A stretch of DNA of 64,000 nt from Apteryx mantelli (Eukaryota; Chordata; Aves; Apterygiformes; Apterygidae), in the NCBI RefSeq assembly GCF_036417845.1, contig NW_027118693.1, positions 4,846,001 to 4,910,000 on the forward strand, given 5' to 3'. The notes beneath the pieces are model-generated. The model was not told the DNA's origin. It ran no database searches and saw nothing but the letters and a program-made list of their open reading frames with translations. Position numbers and translations under genes: made by a program. Within the stretch, counting starts at the first letter, position 1. Each line of letters starts with the position of its first letter. Positions 1 to 10,062 of the stretch are shown in pieces.

Positions 1-1504
1 TTCCTGTCAGAGCGAGAGGATCCATTTCTGCTCCTGCCACTACCCTGCCTCCTCCAGCTTGGGAGGGGACTGGGAAAAGCAGTTCATGGCCAGAGTCGGG
101 CAGAACCCACAGTGGAGCATGCTGGACACCTCTGCTGCCCAAATCGCATGCAGGAAGGAGAGGAAGAGGACAGAGGAAGCAGTGAGGGTTTGCCACCCAA
201 AGGTCTCTCTCTTTTAAATCTCGGCGCCCTGGGCCTTTTCCCAGACTGGAAAGCCACAAAGAACATGATCCGATTTGACTGGAAACTAAACGTAGAGTGT
301 TGTGTAGAGATAACACGCACCAAAATCTCAACATTATCCCTTCCCTGTGAGAGCTGCATGCGCTTGTACACATGACCAGCTCTGTGTAATGTCCTCCTCT
401 GCACCCAACAGTAAGTATTTGGGGTGTAAGGGAGTGAGAGAGGAAGAAGGTGGTAAATTTCTCTTCTTGGCTTTCATCACTTGAAAGCTGAAGCCCAGCA
501 TGGGCAGAAGGCACTTTTGTTAAAGGCGTGTGCCTTGCAAAGGATGCTTATAGTACTGAGCCTTACCTCCTCTTTGGGCTACAGCGAGGCCCTGGGGGAT
601 GTGGCAAAGGCCCTTCTACACAGAAGCCCTCACCCCACAGCAACTTGAGCAGAAGCTTCAGGCTCATACACTGTGAGCACATCCCCAGAGAACAAACCTG
701 GTGCTATAAGCAGGACAAATGCGTGGGGCTAGATCCTGGAAGAAGAGCAAGTACATGCTGCTTTGCTCTAGATTAGGCTCATGTAGTGTAGGTATCAAAA
801 CCCTCCCATAAGCCAGGCATTAAAAGACTAACAGTTTTAAAATTCGGACTGAGACAGAGACATTGTGTATGTTCTGCTACCTTCTGAGCTATTCAGAGCA
901 GGCTTGGATCACGCTCTTAAGGGTTTTTCCCACAGCTATGAAGATATAATAACTATCCCAAAACAGAAACTCTTGGAATCCACAGTCTGCTCATTTCTGG
1001 AGGGTGGCGCTTAAAACAAATCTCCTGAGAAAAATCACACTCAAATTACAAGAACTGTGTGGCTGAATGAAAGCTGCAAGCTGGTTCTGACTGTCCTGAC
1101 CCTGCCCTCATGCCTGGAGAGGCACAAGTGCCACCTGTGTCATGAGCTCAGCTGGGCTCACAGCGCTGCCCAGCTCTCTGCAAGTGTTGGGGAGCACGTG
1201 CTCAGCAGCATCTGGAGGTGTCCAAACCAGGACATTGAGCTGTCTGAGCTGAGCTCCACCTCGGGGTCAAGGTCTGAACTTGCCCACTTAAAAAAATGAA
1301 TTCCAGCAGACCTCTCATTAAAAGTCACTGAGGCTTGGACTTCAGACTGGGCTTTGGCGCCTCTTCAAACCAGAGATGGGATTTGCTTAGTTTAGTCTTC
1401 CCTTACTGCCTCTCTGTGCGTCACGGATTTCGTATTTCACTTTCCTTTGACTCATTCTCTTGTTTACTCTGGCAAGATCTTCACCCTCTTCCTTTCTCTT
1501 GCAG
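1..1504. other. no supported gene; upstream flank or intron
   Basis: I see no coding block here with convincing composition, domain or splice structure. Short open frames exist on both strands but match nothing I recognise. The stretch ends in a pyrimidine-rich run and CAG (about 1488-1504) that acts as a plausible 3' splice site for the exon-like block at 1505, so part of it is probably intron of the same host gene. Confidence 0.4.
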
Positions 1505-1996
1505 AGGGTTCCTCAAAAGGCAGCTGATTTTCTGCCTCACAAGACCAACATGAGACCCCCACCAGGGGCTAGCAAAGACTGTGAAAAAGAAATCACAGCT
1601 GTCCTGAAAAAAGCAACCCCACATGAAGTTTCTCATGGTCTTCGGGGCCATTTTCTCTCTGCCACTCCTCCTTTCTTCAAAGAAAAGACAGCATTATTCT
1701 CAGCCCTCCAAGATATCACCAAGGAGGTTGTTGTCCAAGTATTCAAAGCAGCAATGGAAGAAGGGTCCCACCTCCCTGACAAATCCCAGGGACACGGGGA
1801 GACCAAGCCAAAGACACCTGGGCAGGAACCTTAGCCCAAGCCAACATCTTTGTCACCTCTGCTGGCTAAAATCGCTCCAAGACCACCACTGCAGAAACCT
1901 CCACCTAGACCAAACAACGTGCCACCTCCATTGCGGAAGTGGAAACTTAAAGCCAAGAAATTGGAGATGGCCAAAGAAAACCCTCCAGGTTCCCAG
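1505..1996 (+). pseudogene. internal exon of unrecognised host gene, with in-frame TAG
   Basis: A 492-nt block (164 codons, phase 0 at both ends) lies between a good acceptor (pyrimidine tract, TTGCAG ending at 1504) and a good donor (CAG/GTAACT at 1996/1997). The reading frame is open from 1505 to a TAG at 1832-1834 and then stays open in the same frame to the donor. The protein is Lys/Pro-rich and low in complexity, with a possible amphipathic helix before the stop (DITKEVVVQVFKAA) and proline-rich repeats after it. The frame passes in phase 0 into the block at 3288. I do not recognise the family. The TAG suggests a pseudogene, a sequencing error, or an alternative short isoform. The symmetric phase and intact splice signals argue that the block was once, or still is, coding. 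Confidence 0.45.
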
Positions 1997-3287
1997 GTAA
2001 CTTTCTGTCTTTCCAGCTCAACCAAAACAACATCCTTGCATCAAGCGTATGTTGCAGATGTTTCTCTTGTTCTCCCATCCAGCTCTGCATGATGTCTGCT
2101 TGAATTGTAACTTTACAATGTCTGCCTAAGAAGCAGATCTTGCTTCCTTTACCTTTCACTAGAATGACGTAGTTTTCAAATTCAGGTATTCTTAGGGTTG
2201 TCCCTAAGATACTGCTTTTGGAGTAGTCACGCTAGCCAGTGAGCTCTCTTGGCACAGCAGAGACACAGGTGCCTGATGTCACTGCAGCTCTTGTTTTTGC
2301 AGTAGGCAGTGCATGTCTTGTGCTCTGTGTCTTGAAGGCAAATTCACTTTTGGGGTAGGCAGATACCTGTAAGACAACCTCTACAGGGAAATGGGGCACA
2401 AAAATCGTCTCCAGCAAGACAGTCGAGGCAGGCAGGTCTCAGGACTTCAGTGAGGCTCTCTGGGGGCTCAGGCAGCTGCAGGAGTCACGGTTCTTATAGC
2501 CATAGCACCTCTCTAAGCCTTTACATGAACCCTTGAGCCACCAGACACGCACAGTCCCAAGGTGAGGAAAGAACAGCCTTCCTGCACTCAGGCATCATAA
2601 CCTCAGTGCTCACTGAGAGTGAATTTTAATCCCTTTGCTACTGCTGTCCTTCAGCGGGCAATTTTCGCTCTGCTGTATTTCTTCCAGTGTCTCTCATGCA
2701 GACTGAAAATTAAGTCGTAGCTGAGGCTGAGCTGAGCTCTAGCATCCACGATTGCTGAGCAAGTTTGAAAGGCAAAGCTGCCGCTTCTGTTACAAACGCC
2801 TCTGATGCCTCAAGCTGCTGAGGTCCACTCAATATCCAAAGATGCTGGTCAGGAGAGAGTTGGGGCAGGGAGCCCTTTGACAAGACAAAATGATGGCTCT
2901 CAAAATAGTGACTGCTTAACTGTGGGCATTAATTGTTTAATCTAGATTCCCACATCCCATCAGCCAGTATATCCCACCAAAACTCTGTCATGTCTTCAGC
3001 ATAAGAGGCCATTTGCTCTTTTCCACTCCACAGGTATCAATCCCATCTTGCTCCCTTGGCTTCAGTGTGCATGGTCCAAGCAGGAGCAGAGTCTAGCCCG
3101 GCTCTGCTTTTGATCCATGTTAATCAGAAACCACTACTACCAATGAAAACACACCACGAGGGGGGGTCTTCATGTTTAGAAAATATTTGCTAGTTTTTAC
3201 ATTCTCAATACTAATGAAATATATCATTTTTGATTTTTTTTTTTTTTCTCGTGCTGATTCTCTCTTGGCAACTGCACATACGGACAG
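1997..3287 (+). other. probable intron between two phase-0 exon blocks
   Basis: It starts with GTAACT and ends with CATACGGACAG, preceded by a T-rich run at about 3230-3250. No internal exon with matching phase was recognised, though a short one cannot be excluded. No RNA gene or mobile element is evident. Confidence 0.35.
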
Positions 3288-4124
3288 GTGGGCCCTCATC
3301 TCCCTCCGAGGACCCTGCTTGCTAAAAGGGGGGCAAGGAAGGATGCGTCGGGAGGAGGCAAGCGTTTCCAAAATCAAGAGGAGATTATCGAGTCTCTTGT
3401 GGAAAAGGCGGTCAGGCACATATTACACAAGGATAAGCATGAACTAGCACTTTCAGAGAAACTTGGATTTACCCTGGTTCCGGTAACAAAGGTACTCCCT
3501 GAGATGGAGTCAGGCTTTCAAAAACTGAAGGGCACTTGCAAACGGTTAACATCACAGACTGACCGGGCTGAAGCGTCTAAGCAAGGAAATCTGAAGTGTT
3601 CTTCGAAACCTCGAAAGCTGACGGCAGAAGGGATGGGCAAAAAGATTTCTCCTCCACAAAAAACAATTCTCAGCAAAGCAGAATTGCCCAAGAAACCCAT
3701 CAGGCAACATGCCACTCCTCTGCCAGCGACCACAGAAATACCGCCTCCAAAATGCCCTCAAGTGCTACTCCAAAAGGCAAAGGACTCAGCACAGCTGGCC
3801 ACTGTGCAACTTCTCAGGCAAACAGCATCTTCTGCAAAACCAAGGATCACAGATGACAGCCCGAGAAAACTACCCGTTTTACCAAACACTCAAGTCAACA
3901 CCTCTGCAAGGCACTCCTTACCTCCTCCAAAGCCTGCTAGCCAAAAGGCACTCGCCGTGTTCCCGGACATTGCGGGAAATCGGGTAGAGCCTTCCAAGTC
4001 CTGTGCCCACTCTGAAACAGCTACTATGACCCAGGAGAGCCTCTTTCCCAAAGACCGCAGAGAGGGCACAGACACCAAAAGCCCGCTGCTGTTCTCCCCC
4101 AGATTTGAAATTCTCTCTGTTTAA
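3288..4124 (+). CDS. terminal exon of unrecognised Lys/Pro-rich host protein
   Basis: An open block of 278 codons starts just after an AG acceptor (3286-3287) with GTG as an internal codon, not an initiator, and ends at TAA (4122-4124). It joins the exon at 1505-1996 in phase 0. Near its start is a strongly amphipathic segment (EEIIESLVEKAVRHILHK, about residues 31-48) with paired hydrophobic residues every three to four positions. That pattern resembles the RII-binding helix of A-kinase anchoring proteins; this is inference from pattern only. The remainder is basic, Ser/Pro/Lys-rich and probably disordered. No enzyme motif, signal peptide or membrane segment is visible. I cannot name the gene. 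The upstream in-frame TAG makes full function doubtful. Confidence 0.4.
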   Translation: MGPHLPPRTLLAKRGARKDASGGGKRFQNQEEIIESLVEKAVRHILHKDKHELALSEKLGFTLVPVTKVLPEMESGFQKLKGTCKRLTSQTDRAEASKQGNLKCSSKPRKLTAEGMGKKISPPQKTILSKAELPKKPIRQHATPLPATTEIPPPKCPQVLLQKAKDSAQLATVQLLRQTASSAKPRITDDSPRKLPVLPNTQVNTSARHSLPPPKPASQKALAVFPDIAGNRVEPSKSCAHSETATMTQESLFPKDRREGTDTKSPLLFSPRFEILSV

Positions 4125-4929
4125 ACATGGATATTGTTGTACAGATTTTTGCCCAGTGTATGCTTTGTCTTTACCAGTTCTACTTATTCTTATAGTCTTC
4201 TGAGATGTATTCAGTGTGAACAATCGGAATATCAGGTTTTGGCTCCCTCAACCTTCAACAAATGGCCCCAGGGATGAGAAGCTCAGCACTTCCACAGATT
4301 CTTTGTGCATTACTGGTGGTTTTTTTGTTTTTTTTTTTGTATGTGTGTGTGTGTGTGTGTGTGTGGCTTCCATCTCTCCTTGGGAGACAACATTACTGTT
4401 ATTAACACTGTTGGTCATTTGTACTATGGCCGTGCTTCGGGGTCACAGGGAAGAAAACTCTGCTGTTAGCTGTGGGAATGGATAGAGATGCTTGATGTAG
4501 GGCGAGGTTATAATTACCACCAGTTCATCAGTGTGGGCGAAAGAAGGACACAGAAGGGAAGAAGCCGAAGGCGGCACAGACTGTTTGCAGGCCTGATTCG
4601 CCACAGAACATGTTCCCGCTCTATCTTTCTGACCCCACCTTCTTCTGGTGACTATCTGAACAACTTCAAAGAAAACTTCTTTCCCACAACAGTCCTCACT
4701 AATTTCCCAGTTGCTCAGATATTGGTATTTGGGAATTCCAAGCGCTAGGGCATGTTGAACTGTGTTGGTTCCCGTGGGGTTAGCCAGGCATCCAAATGGT
4801 TCTATTAGCGATGATTTCCATTTATCTCTTTAGACAGAAATCCAGGACCTTTGCAGGTGAACATCATTCATCAGCATTTCACCTTGAGTGTTTCTTTAAG
4901 TGACCTCTCTCTGCGAACCCAATGCAGTA
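4125..4929. other. no gene seen; contains (TG)n
   Basis: This stretch follows the stop of the host exon and may hold its 3' UTR, but no canonical AATAAA was found nearby. It includes the dinucleotide run at 4342-4365, preceded by T-rich sequence. Confidence 0.3.
4342..4365. repeat. (TG)n microsatellite
   Basis: About twelve TG units in a row follow two T-runs; a simple repeat read directly from the sequence. Confidence 0.9.
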
Positions 4930-5640
4930 GATTTAGCGCACAGGTGCAGAGTGGCCTAGAGGAAGGACTGCTTCATTTGGAAAAAGCCTCTTGCCTAGGA
5001 GATCCCACAACAACTCTGGCACCCTGTTCCAGTGTTTGACTACTGTCACGGTGAAATAATTACTCCTACTATCTAACTGGAGCTTCCCTTGCTCCAGCTT
5101 CTGCCCGTTACTGTCCCCGTGCACCTCCAAAAAAATCTGGCGCTCTATCTATCTTCTCTGCAGCCTCCCACGAGGCAGCTGCAGACAGGGACAAGATCAC
5201 CCCTCAGCCCTCCCTTCTGCAGGCTGGACAAGCCCATTTCTTCCAGTCTGCCCTTGTGCAGCTGGTGCTCCAGCCTCCCACCATCCGCATGGCCTCTTCT
5301 GGATTTGCTCCAATGTATGGCAACATCTTTCTTGTCCCAGGAGCCCCAGACTGGACACAGCGCTCCACCTGCCCTCTTGGAAGTGCCGAGTAGAGGAGAA
5401 GAACCACTTCCCCTGCCCTACACGTCTGCTAATACAGCCCAGGGTGCAATTGGTGGTCTTTGCTGCAAAGCCACACTCGTGACCCCTGGTTAACTTGGTG
5501 TCCAACAGCACCCCCCACGTCCTTTTCTGCAAAGCTGCTTTCCAGCCCCTCTCCATCTGCAGCCGGTCTTGCTGCATGAGGTTCTTCAATCCCCCAAAAG
5601 CAGCACTGGGCATTTGCTCTTGTTGCACTTCATGAGATTT
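4930..5640 (-). mobile_element. old CR1 LINE fragment (ORF2 C-terminus)
   Basis: The minus strand gives broken pieces typical of the CR1 ORF2 tail: a TVTVVKHWNRVPE-like segment near 5040 and, upstream in element sense, VLLDTKLTRGHECGFAAK and SSLGLLGQERCCHTLEQIQ-like segments. Frames are shifted and the copy is clearly diverged. CR1 is the dominant non-LTR retrotransposon of birds, usually truncated at its 5' end, and this fits that pattern. Confidence 0.75.
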
Positions 5641-6109
5641 CTGTCACCCTGTTTCCCCCAGACTGTCGGTGTCCACCAGAACAGCAGCTTCTCACCCATT
5701 TCAGAGAGCTTTGGGAACCTTCGTGTAGGCAACTGCAATGAGCCCTTGATAGCTAACTTCTAGATGACTAAACTTAGATGAACAGAATCCCACTTCAGGC
5801 AGTGGCCTGGTAATAGGGGAAACATTTTACTGTTCGTGTCTCTGCAGTATTGCCTACCCAGCAAAGGTAAAGTCTATTGGAGCAGGGAAACTGGGGTGAA
5901 GACCCCTGCCCTCGGCTGCACGGCCAGGGCACTGGACAGGTGATGTCCTTTTGTCTGGCCAGGCTCCAGTGTGGGGTGGATGCCAGCTCGAGGGCAGGAG
6001 TGCCGGGATTTTCATGGGCTTCCGGTGCAGCCGTGACTGTGCTGAAGGTAAGTGGACGGACCAGGCACATGCATCTTCAAAGGCCGGTGGTGGGACAGGC
6101 ATGGGGGGA
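5641..6109. other. no gene seen
   Basis: GC-rich single-copy-looking sequence between the CR1 relic and the outer edge of the left inverted-repeat arm. The arm edge is soft, so a diverged part of it may begin a little before 6110. Confidence 0.3.
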
Positions 6110-6439
6110 AAGGGGAGCACGGGTGGCAGGGGGGCAGCGAGAGCAGCCCTGCTCAGGGCCCTGCAGCTGGGCCAGGGAGGGCTGATGGCTCTGGGGCCGG
6201 CTGGGCTCTGGATGCTGCTTTGGCGTCAGCTCCATGCTGGGAACGTCGGGGTTTCACCCTTTGCAGGGAGCAACCTGCAGTGGGGCCATGAGCCAGGCCC
6301 TATCTGGACCCAGGCCATGTCCTGCTCAGAGGCAGAGGAGGACGAGGGAGTGTGGGGATGGCCAAGGGCTCTGTCCCTCGCCCACCGGCAGAGCAGCCTG
6401 CGGGATGGGCAGAGCCTGTCTCTGTGCCCGCAGTCTTTC

Positions 6440-6560
6440 CATTCATGGAGTGGCAGAGGAGTTTTGGTGGGAAGGGACCTCTGGAGGTCTCTAGTGCAAC
6501 CTCCCATGCCAAGCAGGGCTGGCTGGAGCCCTACGGTCTTGCCTGGTGATCACTGGGCTG
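6440..6560 (-). mobile_element. CR1 3'-end fragment inside the left arm
   Basis: The + strand reads as the reverse complement of a CR1 3' end: a GGTGGGAAGGGACCTCTGGA core followed by a CTAGTGCAACC-like block. The same fragment occurs inverted in the right arm near 44,462-44,580, so it inserted before the arms were duplicated. Confidence 0.7.
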
Positions 6561-9062
6561 TGCCTGATGCCGGTTACCATCCCCAAACTTGCTCTGTTCC
6601 TCTTGTCTGGGCACTGCAGGACAGAACCTCTTGCCAGTGGGTCACTGCCCTGCCTGCCTTGCCGCCATCCTCGGCTCCCAGATCCCCTTCCCGTACGCAG
6701 CAGCTCCGCTCTTGCTGCTCCTGACAGCATACTCTTTGTAGCAGCAACCCAGTCACAAATGGTGCATAAACACTTGAGCTGTGATACAGAAAGCCCTGCT
6801 CTCCTAACTGCCCATCGTAAAACCAGACCCAAGGGGCTGCCTTCACTTTTTCATCCAGATAACACTCTGTGCAGTGGTACCTGCATAGCGGTTCAAACCA
6901 AATAACTCCTTTTGACTGCAGTGCATAGGTATGTCTGAGGTAGAGATGGGGAGTCAGGCCAGCAGGACGGGGACTGCGTTGGGTGAGGGCCTGAGAGGGG
7001 CAGGGCCAGGCACAGGCATGTCCACAGCGTAACTCAGGCCAGGCCCAAGGACAAGGGCAGCAGCTCCCCGGCAAGGGGGAGGAGGCCCCGCAATGACACC
7101 CGTCACTCTCTGTCTCCCCTGCTCTTGTGTCCAGCAGATCCCCCTCCCTGTCTGCCTGCAGACCCTCCATGCCCACCCCGCTGACCAGCACAGCACGAGA
7201 GCCCTGGCCCTGCAGCCCCTCCGGCACCTCCTGCTGCCGCAGGGACAGAGCAGCCTGCCCCGAGCTGCGCCACAGAGAAACCTGTTTCTCGTTCTCATTT
7301 TCCATCGCTGAATGCTGCCCTGCTTTTCTCCTGGGACATCCCTGCTCCCCACAGAGCTTTTCCCCACGTGCGAATGTCCACGCTGGCCTGTCCAGCCCTG
7401 CCTGCACCCTTCCCTGGTGCTCCCCGCAGGGCCCCACGCTGACACTGCTGCTCTGCAGCGTGAGCGAACTGTGGGGCCACAGGGGAACTCCTGACTCGGC
7501 ACTGGCCATGCTGCTCAGGTGGCAAGCGGGCCCAGCCACACAGGCATCACCACCACTGACACTGCTGGCACGTGCCTGTGCTCATGGACAGCGCTCAGAG
7601 TGACTCCCAGGTGTTTGCAATGGCGGGAGATGTGTTTGGGTGGGCACTAACTCCAGCCTATGGTGTTTCACAGAGGGTGCACGAATCCCTCTCCAGGCCC
7701 CCTTCCCGCTGCCTCCTGGCTCCCCACTGCCTCTCCGCGGGTTGCAGAGCCTTCCTTTCCCTGTGCATACCTGGATTTAGTGCTGTACATTCTGCTTACT
7801 CCACCATGGACTGTCTCTCACTTTGTGAGGCTCCACTCACTGCCCACCCCCAGGCACACATTGTCCCCTGAGCTCTCCTGGGGGCTCAGATTCCCCTCCA
7901 GAAGTGTGGCCATCTGCCATCAGCACTGTCACCTGTGCGATAGCCCTGGGTGGGCAACTCAGAGACCATTCTCCATCTCCACTGGCACTGGTCACTGGGG
8001 AATGAGCCCCAAATCCAATCCGTGGTCCCTACCAGATCACTTGGAGACTCTGAGCTTGTCCTCCAGAGCCCATGGAGTTCACAAGCAGAACAGCAAGCCC
8101 TTTTGTGGTGCAATCCCTTGGGAGTATTCTTGACTCCCCCCTTCTGAAGAAAGGCCAGACTTCAGGCACATCACAGAGGAGATCCCCTTTTATTATAGAA
8201 ATGTTGCTCTGGAGACCAGCTCTGGCATAAAGGTGCCCAAAGCCTGCTCCTGCCTGTCTTCACAGGAATGCACAGGGAAGCACAATGCTACCACCACCAC
8301 GTTAGGAGAGCGCTTAGCCCATATAGCCACACTAGAGCACAGCAGGACCAGGTGGAAATAGGGAGACTAGCCCTGGAAGGAGAAAGTCCTGCTGGCTTTG
8401 CTGGATGTGTCTCCAGGAAAGCTGCTGGTCCCATGCAAAGGCTGCAACCCAGAAATTCCTGCTGTGGCAGTGGGGGGATGGTTGTGAGGAGCACAGGCTC
8501 TGTCCCCACAAGCTGTGTCCGGACTCTCCTCCCCTCCCCTCCTCTCCGCTCCTGCTCTGCTTTGAGTGTTGGAGCAGTGTAGAGGCAAGGGACCAACCCA
8601 CAGTGACAGCTGGCTGCCAGCCTTGCAGAAGAGGACGGTGGAATCACAGTGTGACTGTGGCCAGGGGAGCTGAGCTCTCCTAATGGACATGGGACCCATG
8701 GTCTCAGCCCACCTGTGCTCATCCGAGCCTGACTCTCTTCCCCTGAACTCCCTTGGTGTCAGTGCCAAAAGCGACACTGCAAAGGGAAACTCCCCTCATT
8801 GCACTGGGGGCATCTGAGGGAGCTCAGACTAGCGGCCTCCGAGGTTCCCCCATCTCTGCTGATGAAGGGGGAAGCCTGGCTTCCTGCTTCAACACGGTCT
8901 CTGCGTCAGATTCAGATGAGAGTTTCCTGAGGAGAGGTGGCATGAAGCAAACAATTATTCTTTTAACAATGATGTAAAAGAGAAAAGTAGGAAAGAAAGA
9001 CCAGAACACAGAGCCTTGATGTCAGATACCCTGCGAATGATGAGTGGATGCATGTGGGACAG

Positions 9063-9998
9063 TTATGGGTGCTGACATTGTCCCGGTTGAATCAGTTTCT
9101 TCAGTGCCTCCTTGAGCTCCTTGTTCCTCAAGCTGTAGATGAGAGGGTTCAGTGTTGGAGGCAGCACCACGTACAGAACTACAACCACCAGATCATGAGT
9201 TGGGGATAACATGGAAGGGGGCTTCAGATGGGCAAACACAACAGTGCTGACAAACAGGGAGATGACAGCCAGGTGAGGGAGGCACATGGAAAAGGCTTTG
9301 TGCCGTCCCTGCTCAGAGGGGATCCTCAGCACAACTGTGAGGATCTGCAGATAGGACAGAAGAATGAAAACAAAACATCCAAAGGTTAAACAAACACTAA
9401 ACACAAGAAGTCCAATTTCCCTGAGGTAGGAGTCTGAGCAGGAGAGCTTGAGGATCTGGGGAATTTCACAGAAGAACTGCTCCACGACATTGCCTTGGCA
9501 GAGTGGTATGGAAAATGTGTTCCCAGTGTGTAGAACAGCAATGAGAAAACCACTGGCCCAGACAACTGCTATCATTTTGACACAAGCTCTGCTGCCCATG
9601 AGGGTCTCATAGTGCAGGGGTTTGCAGATGGCGACAAAGTGATCATAGGCCATGACTGTGAGAAGATAATTTTCTGCTGAGAACAAAAAGAGAAGCAGAA
9701 AGACCTGGGCAGCACATCCCAAGTAGGAAATGGCCCTGGTGTTCCTCAGGGAATTGGCCATGGATTTGGGGACAGTGGTGGAGATGGAGCAAAGGTCCAG
9801 AACAGAGAGGTTGAGGAGGAAGAAGTACATAGGGGTGTGGAGGTGGTGGTCACAGGCGACAGCAGTGATGATGAGTCTGTTGCCCATGAGGGCAGCCAGG
9901 TAGATGCCCAGGAAGAGCGAGAAGTGCAAGAGCTGCAGCTCCCATGTGTCCGCAAACGCCCGGAGCAGGAACTCAGTGGGGGAGCTGCTGTTGGGCAT
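9063..9998 (-). CDS. olfactory receptor, OR14-like (open frame, altered DRY)
   Basis: A single-exon frame of 311 residues has the full layout of a class II olfactory receptor: N-glycosylation site NSS at 3-5, seven hydrophobic segments, PMYFFL at 56-61, extracellular-loop cysteines (C95, C177 in FFCEIP), FSMCLPHL at the start of TM6 and [12 protein letters not shown] in TM7. It would act as a G-protein-coupled odorant receptor in the plasma membrane of olfactory neurons. The sequence fits the OR14-like group expanded in birds. The TM3-end motif reads MAYDHFVAIC instead of MAYDRYVAIC, so the arginine needed for G-protein coupling is histidine; signalling may be impaired. Start: the ATG lies 24 nt after a conserved 3' splice site, as in the inverted copy at 40,998. 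The length is normal. It is either a functional divergent receptor or an early pseudogene. Confidence 0.9.
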   Translation of the reverse strand: MPNSSSPTEFLLRAFADTWELQLLHFSLFLGIYLAALMGNRLIITAVACDHHLHTPMYFFLLNLSVLDLCSISTTVPKSMANSLRNTRAISYLGCAAQVFLLLFLFSAENYLLTVMAYDHFVAICKPLHYETLMGSRACVKMIAVVWASGFLIAVLHTGNTFSIPLCQGNVVEQFFCEIPQILKLSCSDSYLREIGLLVFSVCLTFGCFVFILLSYLQILTVVLRIPSEQGRHKAFSMCLPHLAVISLFVSTVVFAHLKPPSMLSPTHDLVVVVLYVVLPPTLNPLIYSLRNKELKEALKKLIQPGQCQHP

Positions 9999-10022
9999 TT
10001 GCTCCCTCAGGGCCCATGGGGA

Positions 10023-10062
10023 CTATTCAAGGAAGAGGAGACAGTGAGAAGACAGGAGACAG
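10023..10062 (-). promoter_or_regulatory. 3' splice site of a 5'-UTR intron upstream of the OR14-like gene
   Basis: In gene orientation a long pyrimidine tract (CTGTCTTCTCACTGTCTCC) ends in a TAG whose last base is 10,023, leaving 24 nt of exon before the ATG. The same tract, TAG and 24-nt distance are kept in the inverted copy (40,940-40,973). Olfactory receptor genes commonly have an intron in the 5' UTR and an intronless coding exon. Confidence 0.55.

Noticed and set aside
5951-6724. 257-codon + strand open frame
   Set aside because: It runs across a CR1 3' end and the arm edge with no domain; composition-driven.
6574-7539. Open frame of 321 codons on the minus strand, with a long partner in the right arm (43,358-44,170)
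   Set aside because: GC-rich sequence with few stops, no domain, and the frame is broken between arms by a roughly 100-bp indel that is not a multiple of three; overlapping open frames exist in all other frames.
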